A stretch of DNA of 28,450 nucleotides from DASVDK01 sp036381125 [NCBI: Thermodesulfobacteriota bacterium] (GTDB lineage: Bacteria; DASVDK01): NCBI GenBank assembly GCA_036381125.1, contig DASVDK010000050.1, positions 1 through 28,450 of the forward strand, in the 5' to 3' direction. This document shows positions 1 through 8,321 of this stretch, one piece after another. The notes below the pieces were generated by a model. The model made no database searches. It was given only the letters and a program-made list of their open reading frames with translations, and was not told the origin of the DNA. Position numbers and translations under genes: made by a program. How positions within the stretch are numbered: the first letter of the stretch is position 1; every line of letters starts with the position of its first letter.

Positions 1-663
1 CCGCTGGCCGCCCTGGTCGTGGCCGCGCTCTCGCTGGTCCTCGAGCGGCTGGTGTTCCGCTGGTTCTACCAGAAGATGTTCCAGAGCATGATCGGCCTGC
101 TCGGCCTGAACATGGCCCTGATGTTCTCCGGCGTGATCGTCTGGGACGTCTACGAGCGCTCCATCCCGCCCGCGCTGGGCGGGATCCTCCAGGTCGGCGG
201 GCTGATCCTGCCGGCCGATCGACTGATGGTCATGGGCATCGCCGCGGCCGTGCTCGCGGCCTTCTGGGTCTTCATGACCCGGACGCGCCAGGGCCTCGCC
301 ATGCGCGCGGCCGCGCAGGACGTGGAGATCGCCGAGACGCAGGGCATCGACACGTCGTTCATCTATCGCCTGGCGTTCTTCATCGCGATCTTCATGGCGG
401 CGTTGGCGGGCGGGCTCTACGCCCAGGTCTACGCCCTGTCGCCGTTCATGGGCGAGCGGCCCCTGATGGTCGCCTTCATCGTCGTCATCCTGGGCGGCAT
501 GGGGAGCATCCCGGGCGCGGCGCTGGGCGGCGTGATCCTGGGCTTCGCCGAGAGCTTCCTCTCGACGTTCTACGGGGCGGCGGTCTCGACCTTCGTGTCC
601 TTCGGCGTGGTGATCGCGCTCCTGATCTTCAGGCCGTCCGGCCTGCTGGGTACGGCGGAATGA
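1..663 (+). CDS. livH: Branched-chain amino acid-type ABC transporter permease LivH (5' end missing)
   Basis: Inner-membrane permease of a hydrophobic/branched-chain amino-acid (HAAT) family ABC importer. The reading frame is open from base 1, so the start codon lies left of the window. About 220 residues are visible, and the family is usually near 290. They contain several hydrophobic segments and the family's C-terminal pattern, including the stretch LGGMGSIPGAALGGVILGF, followed by a final membrane segment ending in a GLLG tail. The stop overlaps the next start (ATGA at 660-663), which indicates translational coupling to livM. The periplasmic substrate-binding protein is not seen here and may lie upstream. 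HAAT systems carry leucine-type amino acids but also urea, amides and aromatic acids, so the substrate cannot be read from the permease. Family assignment is secure; substrate is not. Confidence 0.93.
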   Translation, partial: PLAALVVAALSLVLERLVFRWFYQKMFQSMIGLLGLNMALMFSGVIVWDVYERSIPPALGGILQVGGLILPADRLMVMGIAAAVLAAFWVFMTRTRQGLAMRAAAQDVEIAETQGIDTSFIYRLAFFIAIFMAALAGGLYAQVYALSPFMGERPLMVAFIVVILGGMGSIPGAALGGVILGFAESFLSTFYGAAVSTFVSFGVVIALLIFRPSGLLGTAE

Positions 664-1613
664 AGCACGGCCGGCGCCGGGCGTGGATCGTCGGCGGCCT
701 CGCGGCGGCGGTCCTCCTGCTCTGGCCGCTGGTGCACGCCAATCAGTTCCTGCTCACCATGGCGACGCTCGTGCTGCTGACGCTGATCGGCGCGACCAGC
801 CTGCACCTCGTCATCCGCACGGGCCACTTCTCGCTGGGGCACGCGGCCTTCATGGGGGTGGGCGGCTACACCTGCGTCCTGACGGTCATGAAGCTGGGTG
901 TCCCCTTCGCGCTCGGCCTCCTGGCCGGGGCGGCGGCGTCGGGCCTCCTCGCGCTGCTGATCGGGCCCGTGGTGCTGCGGCTCACCGGCAAGTACTTCGC
1001 GCTGGTGACGTTCCTGCTCGGCGAGATCATCCGCATGGTCTTCGTCGAGTGGGTGTCGCTGACGGGCGGGTCGAACGGGATCTTCGGCGTTCCGGCGCCC
1101 CACCCGGCCGTCGAGTCGCCGGTCGGCTACTACTACCTCGCGCTCGCCGCGGCGGCGGTCTGCGTCGGGCTCTGCGCCCGCATCCTCGCCTCCGAGGTCG
1201 GGCGGGCGATGGACGCGGTGCGGGAATCGGATCGCGTGGCCGAGTGCTCGGGCGTGCCGGTCATCCGCCTCAAGGTCACGGTCTTCGTCATCGCCTGCGC
1301 CCTGGTCGGCGTGCAGGGGGCGCTGCTCGCGCACTTCCTGCGCTACATCGACCCCACCGCCTTCGGCATGGTCCCGTCGCTGAACCTGGTCGTGATGAAC
1401 GTCATCGGCGGCATGCACCACCTGGGCGGTGCGATCATCGGCTCGGTCTTCCTCGTCGCGCTGCCCGAGCTGCTGCGCGGCTACGTCGAGCTGCAGCAGG
1501 TCATCTTCGGCATCGTCCTGATCGTCGTCATGGCGGCGCTGCCCGGCGGCATGGTCGAGGTCGCCGGCAGGCTCCGACGGCTCGTCGCCGACCGCGCGGC
1601 GGAGAGGTCTTGA
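660..1613 (+). CDS. livM: Branched-chain amino acid-type ABC transporter permease LivM
   Basis: Second permease of the HAAT importer, 317 residues, about the usual family length. It is strongly hydrophobic with multiple membrane segments. It carries the LivM hallmark GHFSLGHAAFMGVGGYT at about residues 56-72 and the C-terminal family pattern VMNVIGGMHHLGGAIIGSVF (about residues 246-265), the coupling-helix region. The ATG overlaps the livH stop by four bases, and livG begins two bases after its stop, so the transporter genes are one transcript. The short arginine-rich C-terminal tail (about residues 302-317) is consistent with a cytoplasmic end. It should pair with LivH to form the transmembrane channel energised by LivG and LivF. 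Confidence 0.95.
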   Translation: MKHGRRRAWIVGGLAAAVLLLWPLVHANQFLLTMATLVLLTLIGATSLHLVIRTGHFSLGHAAFMGVGGYTCVLTVMKLGVPFALGLLAGAAASGLLALLIGPVVLRLTGKYFALVTFLLGEIIRMVFVEWVSLTGGSNGIFGVPAPHPAVESPVGYYYLALAAAAVCVGLCARILASEVGRAMDAVRESDRVAECSGVPVIRLKVTVFVIACALVGVQGALLAHFLRYIDPTAFGMVPSLNLVVMNVIGGMHHLGGAIIGSVFLVALPELLRGYVELQQVIFGIVLIVVMAALPGGMVEVAGRLRRLVADRAAERS

Positions 1614-1614
1614 G

Positions 1615-2397
1615 ATGACGCCGCTCCTTCGGGTCGAGGGCCTGGGGTGCACCTTCGGCGGCCTGAAGGCCGTCAGCGACCTGAGCTTCACCGTCGGCCG
1701 GGGAGAGATCCTCGGCCTCATCGGGCCCAACGGCGCCGGCAAGACGACGGTCGTCAACCTGATCAGCGGCGTGATCCGGCCGACCTCCGGCCGGGTGACG
1801 TTCGACGGCGCGGACGTGACCGGCATGGCCCCGCACGCGCTCGCCCGCCTGGGCCTCGTGCGGACGTTCCAGGCGACCGTGGTCTACGCCGAGCGCACCG
1901 TGCGGGAGAACGCGCTACGCGGCGCCTATCTGAAGCTCTATCCCGGCTTCCTCGCGACGATGCTGGACACCGCGACGGCCAGGCGGATGCGCGCGGACGC
2001 GGAGGGCATGGTCGATCGGCTGCTCGGATGGCTCGGGCTCGACCGGGTGGCCGACCAGGTCGCGGGCAGCCTGCCCTACGGGCACCAGAAGACGCTGGGC
2101 ATCGTGATCGCGCTCGCGGCCGAACCGCGGCTGATCATGCTCGACGAGCCGGCGGCCGGTCTCAGCGCGGAGGAGGCCGACCACGTCCGCGACACCATCA
2201 AGCGCGTGCGCGACCTCGGCATCACCGTCGTCGTGATCGACCACAACATGCGCTTCATCTCGGGCCTCTGCGACCGCGTGGTGGTGATCCATCACGGTCA
2301 GGAGCTGGCGCAGGGCAAGCCGCAGGACGTGCTGCGGACGCCCAGCGTCATCGAGGCCTATCTGGGGACGCGCCATGCCGCTGCTCGGAATCGCTGA
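1615..2397 (+). CDS. livG: ABC transporter ATP-binding protein LivG
   Basis: Cytoplasmic ATPase of the HAAT importer, 260 residues. Walker A is GPNGAGKT at residues 37-44, the Q-loop RTFQ at 83-86, the signature region LPYGHQK at about 153-159 (LivG proteins usually have a degenerate LSYGxQR-type signature here), Walker B LIMLDEP at 173-179, and the switch histidine His210. The LivG-specific insert between the Q-loop and signature (about residues 95-145) is present. The ATG at 1615 lies directly after the livM stop, and the downstream livF start falls inside this gene (overlap of 23 bases). All catalytic motifs are intact. Confidence 0.95.
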   Translation: MTPLLRVEGLGCTFGGLKAVSDLSFTVGRGEILGLIGPNGAGKTTVVNLISGVIRPTSGRVTFDGADVTGMAPHALARLGLVRTFQATVVYAERTVRENALRGAYLKLYPGFLATMLDTATARRMRADAEGMVDRLLGWLGLDRVADQVAGSLPYGHQKTLGIVIALAAEPRLIMLDEPAAGLSAEEADHVRDTIKRVRDLGITVVVIDHNMRFISGLCDRVVVIHHGQELAQGKPQDVLRTPSVIEAYLGTRHAAARNR

Positions 2398-3085
2398 CCT
2401 CAAGGTCCGCTACGGGCGGATCTTCGGCACCAACGGCGTGACGTTCTCGGTGGGGGAGCGCGAGATCGTCGCCCTCGTGGGCTCCAACGGCGCCGGAAAG
2501 AGCAGCACGCTCAAGGCGATCCTCGGCATGGTCCCGTACCCGACCGGCGACGTCGTGTGGGACGGCCGCAGCCTCAAGGGCCGCAAGCCGTCGGACATCA
2601 TGCGGATGGGCATCGGCTTCTCGCCGGAGGGCCGGCGCGTCTTCCCGGGGCTGACCGTCTTCGAGAACCTGAAGGTGGGCGCCTACAGCCGCGCGCCGCA
2701 CGAGTTCGAGGACCGGCTCGAGCAGATATACGGCTACTTCCCGCGCCTGCGCGAGCGTTCCGGCCAACGGGCCAGCAGCCTGTCCGGCGGCGAGCAGCAG
2801 ATGCTCGCGATCGGTCGCGCGCTGATGAGCCGCCCGAGGCTGTTCCTGCTCGACGAGCCGTCGCTCGGGCTCGCGCCGATCGTCGTCGAGCGGATCGGCG
2901 ACATCCTGCGCGAGGTACAGGAGAAGGAGGGGATCTCCGTGATCCTGGCCGAGCAGAACGCGAACTGGGCGATGAGCATCGCCAGTCGCGCGGTGATCCT
3001 GGAGCTGGGCCGGAACGTGGCCGAGGGGCCTTCGAGCGAGCTGATGCGCGACCCGAAGATCCGCAGCGCCTACCTCGGCGTGTGA
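2375..3085 (+). CDS. livF: ABC transporter ATP-binding protein LivF
   Basis: Second ATPase of the HAAT importer, 236 residues, normal for LivF. Walker A GSNGAGKS at 36-43, canonical signature LSGGEQQ at 136-142, Walker B LFLLDEP at 156-162, followed by the LivF-typical SLGLAP. The C-terminal part carries ILAEQNANWAMSIASRAVIL, the family pattern that includes the switch region (usually EQN in LivF). The start overlaps the end of livG by 23 bases. The next gene, a short-chain dehydrogenase, begins seven bases after the stop, so the metabolic genes downstream probably share the transporter's transcript. Confidence 0.95.
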   Translation: MPLLGIADLKVRYGRIFGTNGVTFSVGEREIVALVGSNGAGKSSTLKAILGMVPYPTGDVVWDGRSLKGRKPSDIMRMGIGFSPEGRRVFPGLTVFENLKVGAYSRAPHEFEDRLEQIYGYFPRLRERSGQRASSLSGGEQQMLAIGRALMSRPRLFLLDEPSLGLAPIVVERIGDILREVQEKEGISVILAEQNANWAMSIASRAVILELGRNVAEGPSSELMRDPKIRSAYLGV

Positions 3086-3092
3086 GCGGGCG

Positions 3093-3854
3093 ATGAAGCT
3101 GAGGGACAGGGTTGCCGCCGTCACCGGCGGCGCCTCGGGCATCGGCGCCGCCATCGGCAGCCGCTTTGCCGCCGAGGGGGCGAAGGTGGCCCTCGCCGAC
3201 GTCGACCGGGACGGCCTGCGGCGGACCGCCGCGGAGATCGAGGCGAAGGGCGGCGAGGCGCTCGCGCTCGAGGCCGACGTGACCAGCGCGGAGGCGACGC
3301 GCGACGCCGTCGCGCGCATCGTCGAGCGCTGGGGCCGGATCGACGTGCTCGTGACCTGCGCCGGCATCTCGGTCGGCGGCACCATGGCGACGATCGACGA
3401 GGCGCTGTGGGACCGGGTCTTCGCGGTCAACGTGAAGGGCACGTACCTCTGGGTCCGCGAGGTGCTCCCGCACATGATCGCCGCCGGGGCCGGGTCGATC
3501 GTCACGCTCGGCTCCCAGCTCGCGGTGTCCGGCGGCCGCAACAACGCGGCCTACATCGCGTCCAAGGGGGCGATCGTCGCCCTGACCAGGACGATGGCGG
3601 TCGACCACGCGGCCCAGGGCATCCGCGTGAACGCGCTGATGCCGGGCGTCATCGACACGCCGATGTCGCGCAAGTCCCTCACGCGCTACGCGGACGTCGA
3701 CGCCACGCGCGAGCGCTGGGCGCGGCGCCACGCGATGGGCCGGTTCGGGACGCCGCACGAGGTCGCGAGCGCCGCGCTCTTCCTCGCGTCCGACGAGTCG
3801 TCGTTCACCACCGGGAGCCTGCTGTTCGTCGACGGGGGGTGGACGGCGATGTGA
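3093..3854 (+). CDS. Short-chain dehydrogenase/reductase (classical SDR)
   Basis: NAD(P)-dependent oxidoreductase of 253 residues acting on an alcohol or ketone not identifiable from sequence. The cofactor motif TGGASGIG is at residues 11-18. Acidic residues at 36 and 38 after the second strand favour NAD(H). Asn113, Ser141, Tyr154 and Lys158 (YIASK) form the classical catalytic tetrad. The usual NNAG motif appears as TCAG at 88-91, a tolerated variant. The C-terminus FTTGSLLFVDGGWTAM is typical of FabG-like enzymes. The gene sits seven bases downstream of livF, so it probably acts on the imported compound or a derivative. FabG in fatty-acid synthesis is unlikely because no fatty-acid genes are near. 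Confidence 0.93.
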   Translation: MKLRDRVAAVTGGASGIGAAIGSRFAAEGAKVALADVDRDGLRRTAAEIEAKGGEALALEADVTSAEATRDAVARIVERWGRIDVLVTCAGISVGGTMATIDEALWDRVFAVNVKGTYLWVREVLPHMIAAGAGSIVTLGSQLAVSGGRNNAAYIASKGAIVALTRTMAVDHAAQGIRVNALMPGVIDTPMSRKSLTRYADVDATRERWARRHAMGRFGTPHEVASAALFLASDESSFTTGSLLFVDGGWTAM

Positions 3855-3915
3855 CGCCGTCCGGTGCCGGAAGGGGGCCGGCCGCGGCGCCGGAGGCAGG
3901 AGGAGGCCGTTTGCC

Positions 3916-4755
3916 ATGGGCAAGAAGCTCACGGACGCGCAGATCGAGCAGTACCGTCGGAACGGATTCGTCTATCCCGTCGACGCCTTCGGCCGCGAGC
4001 GGGCGCAGGGCTATCGCCGCCGGATGGAGAGCTTCGAGCGGGCCCAGGGCATGCAGCTCACCAAGGGGCAGAACTTCAAGCCCCACCTCCTCTTCACGTG
4101 GGTGGACGAGATCGTCCACCACCCGGCGGTGCTGGACGCGGTCGAGGACCTCATCGGCCCGAACATCCGGCTCTTCCACCTGTCGGTCTGGCCGAAGAAC
4201 GCCAACGACCCGGCGTTCGTCGGCTGGCATCAGGACGCGACGTACTTCGGCCTCGAGCCGCCGGAGCAGGTGACCGCCTGGGTGGCGCTCTCCGACGCGC
4301 CGGTCGAGGCCGGCTGCATGGAGGTGGTGCCCGGGTCCCACAAGCTGGGGCAACTCCACCACGGCGAGACGCACTCGGCCCACAACCTGCTGTCGCGCGG
4401 CCAGACGCTGACGGTGGACTTCGACCGCAGCCGCACCGAGTTCATGCCGGTCGAGGCGGGACAGTTCTCGCTGCACCACACGCACCTGATCCACGCCTCC
4501 GGGCCGAACCGGTCGGGCGACCGGCGGATCGGCCTCGGCATCAGCTACATCCCGACGCACGCGCGCTGCACCAGCTCCGTGCGCCTGACGGCGATGCTCG
4601 TGCGAGGCGTGGACACCTACGGCTACTACGACGACGAGCCGCGCCCGCGCGTCGACTACGGCGAGGCGGAGCGGGCGTTCCACCGCGACGCCGTGGCGCG
4701 CTTCGTCGAGTCGAACAGGCAGCAGCGACTGAAGTACGAGACGGTGGAGCCCTGA
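3916..4755 (+). CDS. Phytanoyl-CoA dioxygenase (PhyH) family Fe(II)/2-oxoglutarate oxygenase
   Basis: Predicted non-haem iron oxygenase of 279 residues that would hydroxylate a substrate while converting 2-oxoglutarate to succinate. The iron-binding facial triad is visible as His105-x-Asp107 in GWHQDATYF and a distal His193 in LIHASGPNRS. Arg203/Arg204 in GDRRIGLG would hold 2-oxoglutarate. The ATG at 3916 follows a purine-rich AGGAGGAGG about ten bases or more upstream. It lies between an SDR and a deacetylase-fold hydrolase in the Liv-transporter cassette, suggesting oxidative attack on the imported compound. PhyH family members act on widely different substrates, so no substrate is assigned. 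Confidence 0.92.
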   Translation: MGKKLTDAQIEQYRRNGFVYPVDAFGRERAQGYRRRMESFERAQGMQLTKGQNFKPHLLFTWVDEIVHHPAVLDAVEDLIGPNIRLFHLSVWPKNANDPAFVGWHQDATYFGLEPPEQVTAWVALSDAPVEAGCMEVVPGSHKLGQLHHGETHSAHNLLSRGQTLTVDFDRSRTEFMPVEAGQFSLHHTHLIHASGPNRSGDRRIGLGISYIPTHARCTSSVRLTAMLVRGVDTYGYYDDEPRPRVDYGEAERAFHRDAVARFVESNRQQRLKYETVEP

Positions 4756-4822
4756 GCCCGCGCCGCCGCGACGACTGCTCGACCTTCTCAGCCCGCAGCA
4801 TCCTGCCAGGGAGGAACCGGAC

Positions 4823-5728
4823 ATGCGTTTGCCGCACCACGGACGCTACGACTACTCGGCGCTCAAGCATCGCCAGAACTACGATTGGCCCGGAGGCCGG
4901 CGCCTGGCGGTCTACGTCGCTGTCAACATCGAGCATTTCGCGTTCGGGACCGGGCTGGGGCATTCGGTCTCGACCGAGCTGCCGCAGCCCGACCCTCGGA
5001 CCTTCGCGTGGCGCGACTACGGCAACCGCGTCGGCGTGTGGCGGCTCTTCGACCTGCTGGACCACCTGGGCCTTCCGGCGTGCCACCTGGTGAACACCGC
5101 GATCTTCGACTACTGCCCGGAGGTGGTGGAGCCGATCCGCGCTCGCGGCGACGAGATCATCGGGCATGGCCGCACGAACGCGGAGCGTCAGGGCCAGATG
5201 TGGGAGGAGGACGAGGCGCGGTTGATCGCCCACGTGCGCGACGAGATCGAGAAGCACGGCGGCAGGCGGCCGCGCGGCTGGATGGGGCCGTGGATGTCCC
5301 AGAGCCTGGTGACGCCGGACCTGCTGAAGGAGGCGGGGTTCGAGTTCCTGATGGACTGGCCGTGCGACGATCAGCCGATCTGGCTGCGGACCCGGTCGGG
5401 CAAGTTGATGTCGGTGCCGTATCCGCTCGAGATCAACGACTCGCCGCAGATCCTGGTCCGGCGCCACACCCCCGTGGAGTTCGAGCAGATGATCGTCGAG
5501 CAGTTCGAGGAGATGCTCGAGCTGTCGGCCGAGCAGCCCCTGGTCTGCGGCATCGCCCTGCACACCGTGGTCTTCGGCCACCCGTACCGGCTGCGGGCGT
5601 TGCGCCGCGCGCTGAAGCACATCGTGGAGCACCCCGGCCGCGACAGGGTGTGGTTCACCCGGCCCGGCGAGATCTTCGACCACTGCGCGGCGCTCCCGAA
5701 GGGAGTGGTCCCCGGCAGCCGGGACTGA
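4823..5728 (+). CDS. Polysaccharide-deacetylase-fold hydrolase, PuuE/allantoinase-like
   Basis: 301-residue member of the NodB/polysaccharide deacetylase superfamily. The canonical metal-binding TFDDG motif is replaced by VNIEHF at about residues 34-39, as in the PuuE-type allantoinase branch, where an NYEEG-like motif stands at this place. The second motif is IIGHGRTN around His115. The region RPRGWMGPWMSQS (about 147-159) matches the arginine/proline motif of the fold, and a late His (ALHTVVFGHPYR) would be the catalytic histidine. Loss of the Asp pair suggests a metal-independent or altered site and a C-N hydrolase rather than a true chitin deacetylase. A strong AGGGAGGA ribosome-binding site precedes the ATG. 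Family is solid; the reaction is inferred. Confidence 0.88.
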   Translation: MRLPHHGRYDYSALKHRQNYDWPGGRRLAVYVAVNIEHFAFGTGLGHSVSTELPQPDPRTFAWRDYGNRVGVWRLFDLLDHLGLPACHLVNTAIFDYCPEVVEPIRARGDEIIGHGRTNAERQGQMWEEDEARLIAHVRDEIEKHGGRRPRGWMGPWMSQSLVTPDLLKEAGFEFLMDWPCDDQPIWLRTRSGKLMSVPYPLEINDSPQILVRRHTPVEFEQMIVEQFEEMLELSAEQPLVCGIALHTVVFGHPYRLRALRRALKHIVEHPGRDRVWFTRPGEIFDHCAALPKGVVPGSRD

Positions 5729-5751
5729 TCGGACGCGCGGCAGGGGCGGCG

Positions 5752-6798
5752 ATGAGCGTGCTCGTGACCGGCGGGGCCGGCTTCGTCGGCCTCAACCTCG
5801 TCGAGGCGCTGCTCGCACGCGGCGAGGCGGTCGTCGTCTTCGACCGGTCGGCGCCGCCGCCCGCCTTCCGCGCGGCGGTCGCCCGGCGGCCGGGGCGGCT
5901 CGTGACGGTCGAGGGCGACGTGCGCGACCGCGAGGCGCTGGCGCGGGCGTTCGACGACCACGGCGTCGACCGCGTCTTCCACGGCGCGGCGATCACCGCC
6001 GGGCCCGCACGCGAGCGGCAGGCGCCGGCCGACGTCCTCGACGTCAACCTCATGGGCACGCTGGCTGTGCTGGAGGCGGCCCGAGACCGCGGCGTTCGGC
6101 GGTTCCTGTATCCCAGCTCGCTCACCGTCTACGGCGAGAGCCTGTACGCCCGCGAGGTGGTGGACGAGGAGACGACGCCGCCGGTGCCCGAGGGGCTCTA
6201 CGCCATCACCAAGTATGCCGGCGAGCGGCTCGCGCTGCGATTCGGCGCGCTCTGGGGGCTCGACGTGGTCGCGGCGCGCATCGGCTCGGTCTTCGGGCCG
6301 TGGGAGGCCGACTCGGGCGCACGCGACCTCCTGAGCCCGTTCTGGCAGGTGGCGGCCGCGGCAGCGGCCGGCAGGCCGGTCACGCTCCCGCGGGCCCCGC
6401 TCCGGCGGGAGCTGATCTACAGCCGCGACCTGGCCGACGCGCTGGTCCTGCTCCTCTTCGCGGAGCGACGCCGCTTCGACCTCTACAACGTCGCCGTGAA
6501 GGCGGACTGGAGCGATGCGCTGCTGCGCTGGTGCCGGCTCGTGGCGGAGACCGTGCCCGGCTTCGTCTGGCGGGTGGCCGAGGCGGACGAGGCGGCCACC
6601 ATCACGTACCACGACGAGCGGCCGCGAGGGCGCCAGGCCGTCGAGCGCCTGGCCCGCGACCTCGGCTTCGTCCCGCGGTTCGACCGGGACGGCAGTCTCG
6701 CCGACTACGCGCGCTGGCTCGCGGCCGCCCGCGGCGCCGTCGAGCCCACGCCGGGCGTCCGGGACCGGGCCCCGACGTCTTCCCGGCCGTCCGGCTAG
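5752..6798 (+). CDS. NAD-dependent epimerase/dehydratase family protein (extended SDR)
   Basis: 348-residue extended SDR. The glycine motif TGGAGFVG is at residues 6-13, Asp31 ends the second strand (VVVFD) and fits NAD binding, and the catalytic residues are Ser122/Ser123 (PSSLTVYGE), Tyr150 and Lys154. Typical members epimerise or dehydrate nucleotide sugars, but many in catabolic operons act on other polyol-like or lactone substrates. The ATG at 5752 was chosen because it gives the full Rossmann motif at the N-terminus and lies 23 bases after the previous stop behind a GGGGCGG stretch; the same frame is open further upstream only by chance. It is the last gene of the transporter cassette and is followed by a hairpin shared with the convergent amidase gene. 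Confidence 0.9.
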   Translation: MSVLVTGGAGFVGLNLVEALLARGEAVVVFDRSAPPPAFRAAVARRPGRLVTVEGDVRDREALARAFDDHGVDRVFHGAAITAGPARERQAPADVLDVNLMGTLAVLEAARDRGVRRFLYPSSLTVYGESLYAREVVDEETTPPVPEGLYAITKYAGERLALRFGALWGLDVVAARIGSVFGPWEADSGARDLLSPFWQVAAAAAAGRPVTLPRAPLRRELIYSRDLADALVLLLFAERRRFDLYNVAVKADWSDALLRWCRLVAETVPGFVWRVAEADEAATITYHDERPRGRQAVERLARDLGFVPRFDRDGSLADYARWLAAARGAVEPTPGVRDRAPTSSRPSG

Positions 6799-6834
6799 CG
6801 CCGTTCTGCCCGGGGCGGTCCAACGACCTGACGC

Positions 6835-6872
6835 CGCGGCGCGGCGGGGGGCCCTGCCGGGGCCGCGCCGCG
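6835..6872. terminator. GC-rich hairpin between convergent genes
   Basis: Perfect 11-base inverted repeat: CGCGGCGCGGC at 6835-6845 and its complement at 6862-6872, with a 16-base G-rich loop. It lies between the ends of the epimerase (plus) and amidase (minus) genes. Neither side has a run of T, so it is not a classical intrinsic terminator. It may act as a two-way transcript-end stabiliser. Confidence 0.4.
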
Positions 6873-6890
6873 AGGCTTCGCAGCCGCAGC

Positions 6891-8321
6891 CTAGAGGACC
6901 GGCACCTTCCGATGGTGGTCGGTCGCCTGCTGGTAGGCGTTGACGACGCGCAGGAGCAGCGCCTCCGCAAAGGGGCGCCCGACGAGCTGATACGCAATCG
7001 GCAGCCCCTTGCGGCAGAAGCCGCAGGGGACGCTGACCGCCGGCAGCCCCAGCAGGTTGAACGGCCGGGTGAACGCGGTGATCCTGCCGACCACGGCCAC
7101 CACGGCTTCGCCGCCCGCGCCGTCGACGTCGGTCTCCTCGAGGGTCGGGACGGGAATGGGGAGCACCGGGAGATGGAGCAGATCGACCTCCGCCATCGTC
7201 TCGGCGAGGAAGCGCTCCGTCATCGTCGCCCGCAGGCGCAGCGCGTCGATGTACTGCGTCGCCGGGATGTGGAAGCCCGCCTCGATGCGCAGCCGGACGT
7301 GCTTGCCGTAGTCCTGCGGCCGCGCCTCGAGCCACGGCCGGTGCATCGCCGCGGCCTCGCACTTGATGATCGTCTCGGCGACGTGGAAGAGCGCCGTCAG
7401 GTCCGGGAGCGGCACGACCCGGACGCCCGCGCCGAGCTTCTCGAGAACTCGGAGGCTGGCCTCGAGCGCGGAGGCGACCTCCGGATCGATCGCGCCGGCG
7501 ATGGCGTCCCCCGGCACGCCGATCCGGATCCCGGCCAGGGACGTGTCCTCCATCGGGGCCAGCAGGTCCCCGACCGGCCGGTGGCTCGTCGTCGGGTCGC
7601 GCGGGTCGGGGCCGGCGATGACCTGGAGCAGCAGGGCGCAGTCCCGGGCGGTGCGGGCGATGGGCCCGACGTGGTCCAGGCTCCAGGAGCGGGCGATGGC
7701 GCCGTGGCGAGTGACCCGCCCGTAGGTCGGCTTCAGGCCGACGACGCCGTTCGCCGCCGCCGGCAGGCGCACCGAGGCGCCGGTGTCGGAGCCGAGCGCA
7801 CCGTACACCAGCCTGGCCGCGACGGCGGCGCCGGAGCCGCTCGAGGAGCCGCCCGCGATGTGGGCGCGGTCGAAGGCGTTGCGGCAATGCCCGTAATGCA
7901 CGTTGTGGCCGGTCGGGCCGGCGGCGAACTCCGACATGTTGAGCCGGCCGACCTCCACGGCACCGGCGCCGTCGAGCCGCTCCATCAGCGTCGAGGTGGT
8001 GGCGGCCACCGCATCCCGCAGGATCAGGCTGCCGCCGGTCGACACCCGGCCCTTGCGCAGGAACATGTCCTTGTGGGCCAGCGGCACGCCGTGCAGCGGG
8101 CCGCGCCGGTAGCCCCTGGCGAGCTCCGCGTCGCGCGCGGCGGCGGCCGCGAGGGCGCCCTCCCGGTCGATCGCGATGAAGCAGTTCAGGGCCGGCTGCC
8201 AGGCCTCGATCCGGGCGAGGCAGGCCTCGGTGGCCGCGACGGCGGTGGTCCGGCCCTCGGCGATGGCGGCCGCGACCTCCGAGAGGTCCAGCAGGGGGAG
8301 ATCGTCGAGGCGCGGCGTCAT
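6891..8321 (-). CDS. Amidase (amidase signature family)
   Basis: 476-residue amidase-signature hydrolase that cleaves an amide to acid and ammonia. The Ser-cisSer-Lys triad is complete: Lys84 (LAHKD), cis-Ser159 in GGSSSGSGAAVA and nucleophile Ser183 in GSDTGASVRLPAA. The spacings of 75 and 24 residues equal those of fatty-acid amide hydrolase. GLKPTYGRV follows at 195-203. The glycine usually preceding the nucleophile (GGS) is alanine here (GAS). The start ATG overlaps the stop of the upstream 64-codon gene by four bases, so the two are translated together. The closest architectural parallel is AtzE-AtzG or GatA-GatC, where a small helical protein packs on the amidase. No gatB is present, so a tRNA amidotransferase is unlikely. 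Confidence 0.95.
   Translation of the reverse strand: MTPRLDDLPLLDLSEVAAAIAEGRTTAVAATEACLARIEAWQPALNCFIAIDREGALAAAAARDAELARGYRRGPLHGVPLAHKDMFLRKGRVSTGGSLILRDAVAATTSTLMERLDGAGAVEVGRLNMSEFAAGPTGHNVHYGHCRNAFDRAHIAGGSSSGSGAAVAARLVYGALGSDTGASVRLPAAANGVVGLKPTYGRVTRHGAIARSWSLDHVGPIARTARDCALLLQVIAGPDPRDPTTSHRPVGDLLAPMEDTSLAGIRIGVPGDAIAGAIDPEVASALEASLRVLEKLGAGVRVVPLPDLTALFHVAETIIKCEAAAMHRPWLEARPQDYGKHVRLRIEAGFHIPATQYIDALRLRATMTERFLAETMAEVDLLHLPVLPIPVPTLEETDVDGAGGEAVVAVVGRITAFTRPFNLLGLPAVSVPCGFCRKGLPIAYQLVGRPFAEALLLRVVNAYQQATDHHRKVPVL

Noticed and set aside
3093-3854. SDR as FabG of fatty-acid synthesis.
   Set aside because: No acyl-carrier or condensing-enzyme genes are nearby, and the acidic residues after the second strand suggest NAD rather than the NADPH use typical of FabG.
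570-4824. Several long minus-strand frames opposite the Liv cassette.
   Set aside because: They are Arg/Ala/Asp-rich, low in hydrophobic residues, show no motifs and lie wholly antisense to well-supported genes.
5371-7887. An 838-codon minus-strand frame covering the epimerase and part of the amidase region.
   Set aside because: It is a frame-shifted reading of the amidase joined to antisense of the epimerase and deacetylase-fold genes, with no family resemblance.
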